A stretch of 25,121 nucleotides of DNA from an uncultured Clostridia bacterium (lineage in GTDB: Bacteria; Bacillota; Clostridia; Lachnospirales; Lachnospiraceae). The number at the start of each line of letters is the position of its first letter. The stretch's first letter is position 1. This document shows, in pieces, positions 8,486 through 16,123 of this stretch. The notes beneath the pieces are model-generated. The model did no database searches, was not told the DNA's origin, and saw only the letters and a program-made list of their open reading frames with translations. The position numbers and the translations under genes are program-made. Location of the stretch: contig CAMONF010000042.1 of NCBI GenBank assembly GCA_946620335.1, positions 1-25,121 on the forward strand, read 5' to 3'.

Positions 8486-9958
8486 ATGCCTACAGAGCTT
8501 AGAAATTACAGCACGAGCCAGGACGCTACCATGATCTTCTTCGACATGGTGAGGGACTCTGAGTCCTTTGAGGTGTATCTCAGCGATCTTTTCGACGAGG
8601 GCCAGTACATTTACCAGCGCGGCGCCGGCATGGGCGGCCAGGAGCTTTTTCACTTCCTGAGCGAGAAATTGGCCAACGGGGATCTTATGCCCGTGCCCAG
8701 CGGCAGGATTCTGTGCTGCTTCCATATGATGCTCCAGGACCTCACCGACGAATGGGTCGACCGGTTCTTCGAGAAGGCCTACGAGCTGCGCCGCTTCGCG
8801 CCGCTGACCAACCTTTTCGACCAGCACTATATGATTCTTCTGAGGAACAGCGCAGGATTTATCCAGGACGATGCCGAGAAGACGAGAATTAACCGGCTTC
8901 TCATCCGTCTGGGTACCGAGTCCCCTGACGTCTCCCACCAGGTCTACCTGATGCGGACGGCCGGGTTCGGCGCTGATTTCATGAGCCAGGAGAAGGCGGT
9001 GGCCTACATGCTCCACCTCCTGACCCGTCAGGCCTACAGCTCTGTGATCCCTCTTAAATACGGAATTCCCCTGCGTATGCTGGATTCCGGCGACTACTAC
9101 GCAGCCAGGGCAGAGAACTGCCACCAGAATATAGAGGCAATCGATAGCTGGCAGAACAGTGAAACCGATCCCGGCCTCGCCCAGCTGATCGACCTGATCC
9201 GCGTACCCATCCAGGGCTCCGGCGGCAAGATGGAGGATGAGCTTCGGGCCTTCCGCAGAAGGACAGCCCGGTGCCCGGTCAGCGTGAACAACTATGAGGG
9301 AAATTTCTTCAGAGGCTATCACCGTGTCCTCTCCCCCAATCATCCGATCCTGCAGCAGATTCAGGACGAGTATGTGGGCGAGATCATGGGCAGGCTGGTG
9401 GAGGAGACCAACTTCAGCGAGATCAAGGCCCTGCTCCGCGACGAGTACCATTATCCGGACCTGAAGAAGCTGGTGGAGCGCCTTTCTGACGGCAGCTTCA
9501 AGGCGGCCTGCATCAACACTGAAGGCCAGCAGAGAAAGGAAGAAGGCAAGGCTGCCCTCTTTGAGCGGCTCTACGAGAAAGCTGAGGCGGAGATCCGCAA
9601 GGCCATGCCCGATGTGGACGGTCTGCTCAGGAAAAAGCTGGCTGCGAAGAGAAAGTACACACGCGAGCTCATCCTTGCCGGCAAGTACCAGAACATCGAG
9701 GACTGCTTCGAGCGGATCGACCACGAGGTGGAGCCGGAACAGATCGCCGGCCACTTCGCCCTCAACGTCAGCACCACAGCCCTGGTCAGCGGAGAGCCGG
9801 CCAGCAACTGGCTGATCAGAAATTACAGCATAAACGGTGTGATGACAGCCTACCGTTATCCCGCCATCCGCCCCTGCGAGATCGTCATGATCAAGGAATC
9901 GGATATCGTGGATCTTGCGGCGGCCGGCGCGGAGACCGAGCTTGGTATCATTTACTGA
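8486..9958 (+). CDS. Conserved-looking protein of unknown family, first gene of the operon (490 aa)
   Basis: I chose ATG 8486 because AGGAGA (8472-8477) lies 8 nt upstream; an in-frame ATG at 8432 falls inside the terminator-like hairpin and lacks a binding site. I do not recognise the family. It has no signal peptide, membrane helix, P-loop or metal-binding cluster. The protein looks soluble and mostly alpha-helical: an N-terminal segment beginning TELRNYSTSQD, a middle rich in Tyr/Phe/Leu with YHRVLSPNHPIL, a charged, probably helical stretch at about residues 350-400 (KEEGKAALFERLYEKAEAEI), and a final part with ASNWLIRNYSINGVM. It is first of five genes separated by 14-18 nt, immediately downstream of TubA, so a role as partner or regulator of the tubulin-like filament or the GTPase is a reasonable inference only. 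Confidence 0.8.
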   Translation: MPTELRNYSTSQDATMIFFDMVRDSESFEVYLSDLFDEGQYIYQRGAGMGGQELFHFLSEKLANGDLMPVPSGRILCCFHMMLQDLTDEWVDRFFEKAYELRRFAPLTNLFDQHYMILLRNSAGFIQDDAEKTRINRLLIRLGTESPDVSHQVYLMRTAGFGADFMSQEKAVAYMLHLLTRQAYSSVIPLKYGIPLRMLDSGDYYAARAENCHQNIEAIDSWQNSETDPGLAQLIDLIRVPIQGSGGKMEDELRAFRRRTARCPVSVNNYEGNFFRGYHRVLSPNHPILQQIQDEYVGEIMGRLVEETNFSEIKALLRDEYHYPDLKKLVERLSDGSFKAACINTEGQQRKEEGKAALFERLYEKAEAEIRKAMPDVDGLLRKKLAAKRKYTRELILAGKYQNIEDCFERIDHEVEPEQIAGHFALNVSTTALVSGEPASNWLIRNYSINGVMTAYRYPAIRPCEIVMIKESDIVDLAAAGAETELGIIY

Positions 9959-9974
9959 CAGGAAGGAGACTGGG

Positions 9975-10523
9975 ATGGATTTATTAAGCAGGATCCATGT
10001 TACGGACAGGGGCTTCAAGCTGATGCCCCCCGAGGCGGGAGACCGGAAAGCCTACTATGGGCTCTTTACCCTCAAGGACGACCCCAACGCGGTCCCCTCT
10101 CTTTCCGGCGTCCAGTACTGGGACTTAAAGAACGGCTTCGAGGAGGACATCAAAAAGCCCGAGAGCTTCGTCTACGTGGAAGAGCGGGTCGGCGATCAGG
10201 TGGTGGATACCTGCCGGTTCTACTACGCCAAGAACAAGCGGAAGGGCTCCCTCACTTACAAAATCGAGAAGAAGAGAAAATACGGTTCCGATGCCTTTCT
10301 CATCACCATCACCTGGAACAGTCCGGCGGAGGCCATTCACAGGACCTATGTGTCTCTCATGGACAACAAGAAGAACAAGTATCCGTTTATAACCAACCTC
10401 ATCGGGCAGGACCTCTCCGGCGAAGACCAGTTCGTCTTCCATGCGCCCGAGGGGGACACTGAGGACGATTACCGGCTGGTCTTTTCCGACCTGCTAAAGC
10501 AGAAATACGTCATCACAGAATAA
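9975..10523 (+). CDS. Small protein of unknown family (182 aa)
   Basis: ATG 9975 follows AAGGAG (9963-9968) by 6 nt and lies 16 nt after the preceding stop codon, so the two genes are co-translated neighbours. I do not recognise the family. The sequence alternates short hydrophobic and charged stretches (for example DAFLITITWNSPAEAIHRTY and EDQFVFHAPEGD), suggesting a compact beta-rich fold, with no signal peptide, membrane helix, cysteine cluster or nucleotide motif. The KNKRKGSLTYKIEKKRKYGS segment is strongly basic. Its fixed place between an unknown 490-aa protein and the GTPase suggests an adaptor for one of them; that is inference. Confidence 0.78.
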   Translation: MDLLSRIHVTDRGFKLMPPEAGDRKAYYGLFTLKDDPNAVPSLSGVQYWDLKNGFEEDIKKPESFVYVEERVGDQVVDTCRFYYAKNKRKGSLTYKIEKKRKYGSDAFLITITWNSPAEAIHRTYVSLMDNKKNKYPFITNLIGQDLSGEDQFVFHAPEGDTEDDYRLVFSDLLKQKYVITE

Positions 10524-10541
10524 GAAGGGGATTGCCGGAAG

Positions 10542-12470
10542 ATGATTTACGATTACTATTGTATGGACTGCGGCAACAAGTTCAAGGGCGAGGAGATCCG
10601 CTTTGATTTGGGCGAGATCATCGGCGTCCGGAGCAAGGAGGCCGCTGAGGGCGACGGCGGGCAGAGCGTTTTCTCGAAAAATGAAGCCATGCTCATCGAC
10701 GTCGAAAAACTGAAGGAACTGGCTGTAAAGAGCAAGGTGAAGCTCGTCCATGGCGAGAAGGTCAGACTCTGCGTCACCCTGCGGGATTTCCTGAAAATCA
10801 TGGGCGGAAACGTCGGTGAGAAGGAGAACCGCGCCACTCTCATGACGGAGATGATGGAGGAGAGCCGCCACGACGAGCTCAAGGACATCCTCCGCGAGGT
10901 CTACCGGACCAGTGAGAACGCCGAAGTCGAGGACCAGGAGATCAATGCCTTTAAGGCCAGACTGGACACGGCTTTCCCGCTCTCCGAGGACGCTGAGAAC
11001 TTCATCCGCAAGTGGGAGGAGGCAGGCAACCTGTCCGAAGCCCAGCAGCAGACCATCCGGAACATCCGGAGCAGCATGGAGAACTACATCGCTTACGTCT
11101 ACATCGTTCCCGAGTTCTTCGAGAACGGCAAGTCGGACAAGCTTTACTCCATCCGCTACACTAGGGATAAGAATGCGGCGACCATGATGACGCCCGCCGC
11201 CCCGACGGAAATCCGCGGCTACTGCCCCAAGTGCGGCAAGCCCGTCCTGAAAAATGCAGGCAAGTGCCCCCACGAGATGATCGGTCTCCTGGGCGTCCAG
11301 AGCGCAGGTAAGACCTCCCTGGTCGTCGCCATGGTCCGTGAGCTCCAGAACTCCTTCGAGGAGCTGGGCGTGGCCTATCCGGGCCAGCTTCTGTGTGACA
11401 GCCGCTACCGGATCATGCAGGACAACTTTGAACTCTACGACAACGGCTGGGCCGTCGGCAAGACGCCCATCCTCGGTACCGGCGGTACCTTCAACGCGAC
11501 TCTTTTCCTGAGCTCCCCCGACAACCGGATCCAGAAGCTGGTCACTTTTGCGGACATCGCCGGTGAGCTCTGCTACGATATCAACAACAAGGCCGTCAAC
11601 ATCCGGGCCTTCAATGAGTTCCCCCTGGTCAAGGCCTGCGACATGTACATCATGTGCACCTGCATCGACCAGTCCGGCTACGGCAACGCGGACGGCGTCA
11701 CCGTCAAGAAGATGCCGCCCGAGGCTCCCCTGGACATCACTTTCACGATGTACGATGAGATCTACAAGGACAATGTGGCCAAGGGCCGGCGGATCCCGCC
11801 CCTCTGCATCGTCCTGACCAAGACCGACATGGTCACCAAGCCCAACTTCGTCAAGGCGGAGGACAACCCGGTCTACAAGATTAAGACCAGCAAGAACTAC
11901 CAGTTCGCCTCCCCGCTGGAGAACCTGGGCATGACCTACGACTCCTTCAAGTCCGTCAACATCCGGGAGCCCATCCGGAGGGCCTGCACCCTGTACAACC
12001 AGATGAGCGGGAAGACCTATATTTCCATGATGTCCTGCTCCGCGCTGGGGCGCAAGGGCACCCTCTACAGCGGCAATATCGATGAGATCGTTCCCTACAT
12101 GGAGGACGGCGAGGAGATGCCCTTCGAGCGAGTCCGCCTCAAGGACCTCTGGAATTGGATCCTCAAGGTTTCCGGTCTGACCGGTGTCGACGCCCCCAAG
12201 GGGTACCTGATGCCCGCCATCCCCTCCTACAAGGAGACCTATTCCATGGACAACCAGGGCCGTCAGAAGAATACCTTCAACGGCAACATGGCGGAACTCC
12301 GGAAACGGCTCGCCTGCGTCAGCTCCCTCTTCCTCAACCAGTCTGATCTGGACGGGCAGCTTATGAGGGCCCTGAGCGAACCGGTCAAGAAATGGCCGTG
12401 GCAGAGAGAGGATGACGTCCGCATGGAGAACATCGATTCCATCGTTGAGTCGAACAGAGCCAAGATTTGA
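10542..12470 (+). CDS. Zinc-ribbon P-loop GTPase
   Basis: Protein of 642 aa, starting 18 nt after the previous stop. The GTPase motifs appear in order: Walker A GVQSAGKTS (251-259), D338-I-A-G as the G3 motif (preceded by TFA), TKTD (426-429) as G4, which specifies guanine, and SCSAL (498-502) as a likely G5. Upstream are two cysteine knuckles, C7-M-D-C10 at the extreme N-terminus and C228-P-K-C231 just before the P-loop. Together they could make one zinc ribbon interrupted by about 215 residues; C242-P-H244 is an extra possible ligand pair. No membrane helix is visible. It fits the 'distinct GTPase' reported beside tubulin-like and VWA proteins, and resembles the DO-GTPase group named in work on bacterial conflict systems, although I cannot confirm the subfamily. 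The likely role is a GTP-dependent switch or remodeller acting with the TubA filament and the scaffold encoded next. Confidence 0.85.
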   Translation: MIYDYYCMDCGNKFKGEEIRFDLGEIIGVRSKEAAEGDGGQSVFSKNEAMLIDVEKLKELAVKSKVKLVHGEKVRLCVTLRDFLKIMGGNVGEKENRATLMTEMMEESRHDELKDILREVYRTSENAEVEDQEINAFKARLDTAFPLSEDAENFIRKWEEAGNLSEAQQQTIRNIRSSMENYIAYVYIVPEFFENGKSDKLYSIRYTRDKNAATMMTPAAPTEIRGYCPKCGKPVLKNAGKCPHEMIGLLGVQSAGKTSLVVAMVRELQNSFEELGVAYPGQLLCDSRYRIMQDNFELYDNGWAVGKTPILGTGGTFNATLFLSSPDNRIQKLVTFADIAGELCYDINNKAVNIRAFNEFPLVKACDMYIMCTCIDQSGYGNADGVTVKKMPPEAPLDITFTMYDEIYKDNVAKGRRIPPLCIVLTKTDMVTKPNFVKAEDNPVYKIKTSKNYQFASPLENLGMTYDSFKSVNIREPIRRACTLYNQMSGKTYISMMSCSALGRKGTLYSGNIDEIVPYMEDGEEMPFERVRLKDLWNWILKVSGLTGVDAPKGYLMPAIPSYKETYSMDNQGRQKNTFNGNMAELRKRLACVSSLFLNQSDLDGQLMRALSEPVKKWPWQREDDVRMENIDSIVESNRAKI

Positions 12471-12487
12471 CCAAAGGAGATAGGACT

Positions 12488-14941
12488 ATGAGCAATCAGG
12501 CAGGAATTTTGACCTTTACTGACCTGTCCCAGGTGCAGAAGACGCGGGAGAACAGCGAGCTCGGCAATTACCTGGGCAAGATGCGGGTCACCCGCTCCAC
12601 CGATCTGACCAATGACATTGCCGTCATTTTCCAGAATGGGTCGGCCAGAAGGTCCAACTTCTTTATGGATTTCCGCTACAGGGACTACGCCTCCATGATG
12701 CGCGGCCTCAACTATCAGATGCCGGTCTACGGTGTGAAGGGGCTTACCCCGAAGATCACCCGTGACGCCCGCTATGTCGAGCTCCTCATGTGCGAGGAAA
12801 AGGAGCTGGCGGGGGCCGGTTTCAATGATCTCATTTTCGGAACCAGCTACCTGACAGGAGAGGAGACAGTCTCCCTGACCGACCGGGAGCTGGTGGCGGC
12901 CATGAGCGACGGCGGCTCCGCCGTGAGCTGCTCCGTGAGACCGGAGATGAAGGAAACTGTCTGCCACGTGGTAGAGAAGATCTGGGAGGCTCTGGAAAAT
13001 GACCCCAAGACCCGGTTCATCATCCGCATGAAGCGGGCTGAGAGCCGGTCCATGGCCCTGCTCCAGCAGGTATACGCCCTCCTGCCGCTCCGCCTCAAGC
13101 TCCAGACAGGTTTCGAGACCAATATTGCGGCCGCTGACCTGCAGCAGATCGACAAGAGCGGCATCCCCATCTACGTTCTGACCATGGACAAGGCGGAGGC
13201 CGTTGAGAAGGATCGTTTCTCCTTCCCGGTCGTTATTTTTGACCTGGACAACGAGGGCGGTTACAGCTACGACGCCGCCAAGCTGGCCCAGATCCGTCAG
13301 CTGGCCGAGAACATGAACGCCAAGCTGGCCACCGACCTGGATGACGCCGAGAAGGCTTACCTGGAGGCCAGGGAGCTTTCCTCCTCCTCCTTCAAGTATT
13401 ACGGCAGCTTCCTCAGCAGCCTGGCCACAGGCGGCGATTACTGGTGGAAGCGCGACCGCTTCGACAGCGTGGAAGACCTCCAGAAGGCCTATGAGCGCCA
13501 GGCGGACCTCATGAAGACGGAGGATTACCGCAAGGATGCCATGACGGCCCTCTACACGAAGATCTATCCGAGCAGCGACCTGGCCAACCAGACGGTGGCC
13601 ATCGTGACGGATCCCAAATACCAGGGACGCGAAGGTCTTCTCAATTTCCTGGCCGGCGAGCTTGGCCAGAAGAAGCAGCTGGAGGCCATCTGGGGCCTCA
13701 AGCAGACCATGGACAAGCGGACCAGAGCTGCTCTCGAGAAGGCCGAAGGCGACAAGCAGGCAGCGCTGACCGCCCTGCAGGCGGATCTTGCTGCCAAGCA
13801 CGCCGCCGCCATAAAACAGACCACCGAGAGAGCTGAGACGGCTGAACAGGCCGGCAGGGAGCTCAAGGCGGCCAACCAGAAGCTGCAGAAGGAACTCCAG
13901 ACCATCGAGGACGAAAAAGGTAAGCTCCAGGCAGTCCTTGACAGGAACCCCGGCGGCCAGGAGGCCATCGAGGAGAATGAGAAGCTCAAGAAGGCCCTGA
14001 AGGCGACCAAGGAAGGCAAGGCGGCCGCGGAGAAGACCAGGACGATTCTGGGAATCGTCGCCGGAGTCCTCGGCGTGGCAGCTATCCTTTTCGCCGTGCT
14101 CTGGCTGACAAAGAAGACACCGGCCCCGGCGACCGCGCCGACGCCTACACCTGCTGTTGAGACGACAGTTGCCCCCACGGAGGCAGCCGAAGCCGCGGAG
14201 CCGACTGAAGCGCCCGATGCGGAGGTCACGCCCGAGGCGACCGAGCCCACGGAAGCGGCTGCGCCGACCGAAGTGCCTGCGGAGACGGGAACAGCCGACA
14301 GTGAAGACGCCGAAGCGGCGGTGACGCCGGAAGCTGAGACAGGCGAGGCTGTGACCGGTGAGGATGAGACCGTGCCCGGCGCTGTCCCGGCAGTATCCGG
14401 CACAGTGGCCGACGATCTGGCCGTCATCCAGGGCGCAAATCCCACAATGGGCCTTGAGGATGAAAGCTTTGCCGACAACGAGTGGCTCGGTGAGGCTACC
14501 AGCGTCTATTATCATATCAAGTTCGCTGACGATGAGAACGGCACAGGGTCTTCCGAGGATCCGACCAAACCCTATATCGGACTCTATGTGAGCACCCAGG
14601 AGCCGGACAACGAGAGAGGCACGCTGGATGACGGCTCCGCCGTGTATCAGTGGCAGGCCGTGTCTGAGCTGGATGCGTCCAAGGGCATCGCGGCCGCCTG
14701 GTTCGACGAGCCTGAACAGGTCTATTATCTGCACCTGGCCTATGCGGACGGAGACAGGGATGAAACGACCTTCTCGACCACCGAGTCGGAGGGCAAGACC
14801 TGGATCGGTTGGCTCGTGGACCGCAAGGAAGCGGACGAACCCAGCGCGTATGCCTACACCTGGATGCCCAGAACATCTGCTCCGACAGAAGGCGGCATTT
14901 CCGGTGAGGACAGCCAGTCCGGTCTTGATTATCAGGAATAA
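12488..14941 (+). CDS. Single-pass membrane scaffold protein ScaA (coiled coil, stalk, ectodomain)
   Basis: Protein of 817 aa. ATG 12488 follows AAAGGAGA (12473-12480) by 7 nt and the GTPase stop by 17 nt. Order of parts: a cytosolic head (1 to about 310) starting ILTFTDLSQVQKTRENSELG and ending near SSFKYYG; a second cytosolic region (about 315-400); a long Ala/Lys/Glu/Gln coiled coil (about 400-515); a membrane helix ILGIVAGVLGVAAILFAVLW (520-539); an outside stalk rich in Pro, Thr, Glu and Ala (about 545-635); and an ectodomain (about 640-800) containing IQGANP, ENGTGSSEDPTKPYIGLYV and QVYYLHLAYADGD. There is no N-terminal signal, so the head is cytoplasmic and the C-terminus outside. Head and ectodomain are both shared with the protein at 17577. 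I do not recognise either domain. It probably couples the GTPase/tubulin machinery inside to the cell envelope. Confidence 0.85.
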   Translation: MSNQAGILTFTDLSQVQKTRENSELGNYLGKMRVTRSTDLTNDIAVIFQNGSARRSNFFMDFRYRDYASMMRGLNYQMPVYGVKGLTPKITRDARYVELLMCEEKELAGAGFNDLIFGTSYLTGEETVSLTDRELVAAMSDGGSAVSCSVRPEMKETVCHVVEKIWEALENDPKTRFIIRMKRAESRSMALLQQVYALLPLRLKLQTGFETNIAAADLQQIDKSGIPIYVLTMDKAEAVEKDRFSFPVVIFDLDNEGGYSYDAAKLAQIRQLAENMNAKLATDLDDAEKAYLEARELSSSSFKYYGSFLSSLATGGDYWWKRDRFDSVEDLQKAYERQADLMKTEDYRKDAMTALYTKIYPSSDLANQTVAIVTDPKYQGREGLLNFLAGELGQKKQLEAIWGLKQTMDKRTRAALEKAEGDKQAALTALQADLAAKHAAAIKQTTERAETAEQAGRELKAANQKLQKELQTIEDEKGKLQAVLDRNPGGQEAIEENEKLKKALKATKEGKAAAEKTRTILGIVAGVLGVAAILFAVLWLTKKTPAPATAPTPTPAVETTVAPTEAAEAAEPTEAPDAEVTPEATEPTEAAAPTEVPAETGTADSEDAEAAVTPEAETGEAVTGEDETVPGAVPAVSGTVADDLAVIQGANPTMGLEDESFADNEWLGEATSVYYHIKFADDENGTGSSEDPTKPYIGLYVSTQEPDNERGTLDDGSAVYQWQAVSELDASKGIAAAWFDEPEQVYYLHLAYADGDRDETTFSTTESEGKTWIGWLVDRKEADEPSAYAYTWMPRTSAPTEGGISGEDSQSGLDYQE

Positions 14942-14955
14942 AAGGGGGGAACATC

Positions 14956-15654
14956 ATGGCTTTTAAAAAGAAAAAAACTTCGAAAATGGCAAATGACGAC
15001 AATTTCGAATTCGACTCCTTCGGTGACGATATCGACCTGGGCGGGAGCGATGACTCCTTTGGGGGCGATATTGACTTTGGCGGACAGGATGATAATCCTT
15101 TCGGCGACGGGACTCAGCCCGTTGGCAAAAAAAGCGGCAAAAAGGGCGGCGGAAAGTCCGGCGGCGGTGTCGGCGGTGTGATCGGCATCATCGTGGCGGT
15201 CCTGGCTGTCATTATTGTCGGCGGCGCGATCGTCTCTGCCGTGATCGGCCCGACCAGGGGAGACTGCAAGAAGGTGGCTGCCCGCTTCCAGGAAGGCTGC
15301 AATGAGATGGACTTCTACAAGCTGGCCGACTGTGTGGCTCCTTCCTATCGTCCGGCCATCAAGGCCATCATCATGGTGGCCTCTCTGAGTGACGAGGATG
15401 TTGATGCGGTGGTCACCATGGTGGACCAGGCGACCGGCGGCATTCTGGGAGATGCGGCGGAACAGACATCCACCTCCCTCAGCCAGGTCTTTAAGCAGGT
15501 GACGGTCGAACCTGTGAAGATCGACATCCTGCCCGGCAAGACCAGGTCTATGAGATGTAAGGTGACGGCCGGTGTCTTTGACGTTTATGTCAAGGTGACA
15601 GTCGCCAAATCCCACGGCGAGGCTTACATTTCCAGCGTTCAGCTGGATAAATGA
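14956..15654 (+). CDS. Small single-pass membrane protein with acidic Phe-Gly-Asp repeats (232 aa)
   Basis: ATG 14956 lies 14 nt after the previous stop, behind a GGGGGG run (14944-14949). The cytosolic N-terminus has a basic start (FKKKKTSK), then two copies of a 13-residue acidic motif, DSFGDDIDLGGSD and DSFGGDIDFGGQD (residues 20-45), and a shorter DNPFGD. A Gly/Lys spacer and one membrane helix (about 74-97) follow. The ectodomain (about 100-232) has four Cys residues (in GDCKK, EGCNE, LADCV, SMRCK) that could form disulfides. The family is unknown. Short acidic Phe/Gly/Asp peptides commonly serve as docking tails, so this may recruit a cytosolic partner such as the tubulin-like protein; that is inference. 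It is the last gene of the operon. Confidence 0.82.
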   Translation: MAFKKKKTSKMANDDNFEFDSFGDDIDLGGSDDSFGGDIDFGGQDDNPFGDGTQPVGKKSGKKGGGKSGGGVGGVIGIIVAVLAVIIVGGAIVSAVIGPTRGDCKKVAARFQEGCNEMDFYKLADCVAPSYRPAIKAIIMVASLSDEDVDAVVTMVDQATGGILGDAAEQTSTSLSQVFKQVTVEPVKIDILPGKTRSMRCKVTAGVFDVYVKVTVAKSHGEAYISSVQLDK

Positions 15655-15832
15655 AGGACACTTGTGAAGGCTGCCGGGAAAACGGCAAAATGGGCAGATG
15701 ACCAGATCCGCTTGTACGAAGCCCGGCGGACGGCGGCTGAAGAAGCAGCCGCGCTATGACAGCGCCTTCACAGGCAGCCAATCGAGTATAGTGCACGCAC
15801 ACGCCCAGGCACGGCGCCTTCGCGTATTGAGG

Positions 15833-15867
15833 GCCGGGCAGTCTATAATGGCAGCCCGGCACTTTTT
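15833..15867 (+). terminator. Terminator-like hairpin after the five-gene operon, with TATAAT in its loop
   Basis: GCCGGGC (15833-15839) pairs perfectly with GCCCGGC (15854-15860) around a 14-nt loop, followed by AC and then TTTTT (15863-15867). It lies about 180 nt after the last operon stop codon. The loop contains a perfect TATAAT (15844-15849), but I find no good -35 hexamer 15-19 bp upstream, so the terminator reading is favoured over the promoter reading. Confidence 0.5.
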
Positions 15868-15890
15868 GTACCGGCGGCAGGATAGAGAAT

Positions 15891-16026
15891 GTCTGAGTGT
15901 TGAAGCCCCGATGCTGCAGAGATCGTCAGGGTGTCGACGCCCCGATGCTGCAGAGATCGTCTGGGTGTCGACGCCCCGATGCTGCAGAGACCGTCTGAGT
16001 GTTGACGCTCCGATGCGGCACAGATG
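15891..16026 (+). repeat. Four tandem copies of a 34-bp unit
   Basis: Units are 15891-15924, 15925-15958, 15959-15992 and 15993-16026, with no spacers. Each begins GTC and carries a conserved core CCGATGCTGCAGAGATC; the last unit is the most diverged (CCGATGCGGCACAGATG). The core is nearly palindromic: CGAT, then CTGCAG at the centre, then ATCG from the edge of the next unit. As 34 is not a multiple of three, these are not protein repeats. They resemble an array of operator or iteron-like binding sites upstream of the 16124 gene. No repeat-spacer structure is present, so this is not CRISPR. Confidence 0.8.
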
Positions 16027-16080
16027 GCGGGATTTTTTCAGTGGCTGAAGGACATGAGGCGGAAGTTGATTGTGAAATCC

Positions 16081-16105
16081 CCTGGCTTTTTGGAGAGAAG
16101 CCGGG
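16081..16105 (+). promoter_or_regulatory. Stem-loop just upstream of the ribosome binding site at 16112
   Basis: CCTGGCTT (16081-16088) pairs with AAGCCGGG (16098-16105), eight pairs with one G-T wobble and a 9-nt loop. It ends about 6 nt before the AGAGGA that serves the GTG start at 16124, so it could influence ribosome access. Confidence 0.35.
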
Positions 16106-16123
16106 AGGGCAGAGGATAAAAAC

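Larger units (their letters stand above)
15655..16123 (+). other. 469-bp intergenic region between the two halves of the locus
   Basis: I see no convincing gene. From left to right it holds a weak TGCCG/CGGCA stem just after the stop codon, a 7-bp stem GCGGCTG (15733-15739) with CAGCCGC (15746-15752), a terminator-like hairpin (15833-15867), four 34-bp tandem repeats (15891-16026), a short TTCAG/CTGAA stem, a TTTTTT run (16033-16038) and a hairpin just before the next ribosome binding site. Open frames across it change frame within the 34-bp repeats and show no coding character. Confidence 0.6.

Noticed and set aside
15844..15849. Perfect TATAAT as a promoter for the 16124 gene.
   Set aside because: No acceptable -35 hexamer at normal spacing, and it lies in the loop of a terminator-like hairpin. 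I kept it as a note rather than a promoter call.
15891..16026. CRISPR array reading of the 34-bp repeats.
   Set aside because: The units are contiguous with no unique spacers, and there are no cas genes in the window.
15698..16048. A possible 116-aa gene in the intergenic region.
   Set aside because: It runs through the 34-bp repeats, which shift frame with each unit, its composition is Arg/Ser-rich and unlike its neighbours, and it has no good ribosome binding site.
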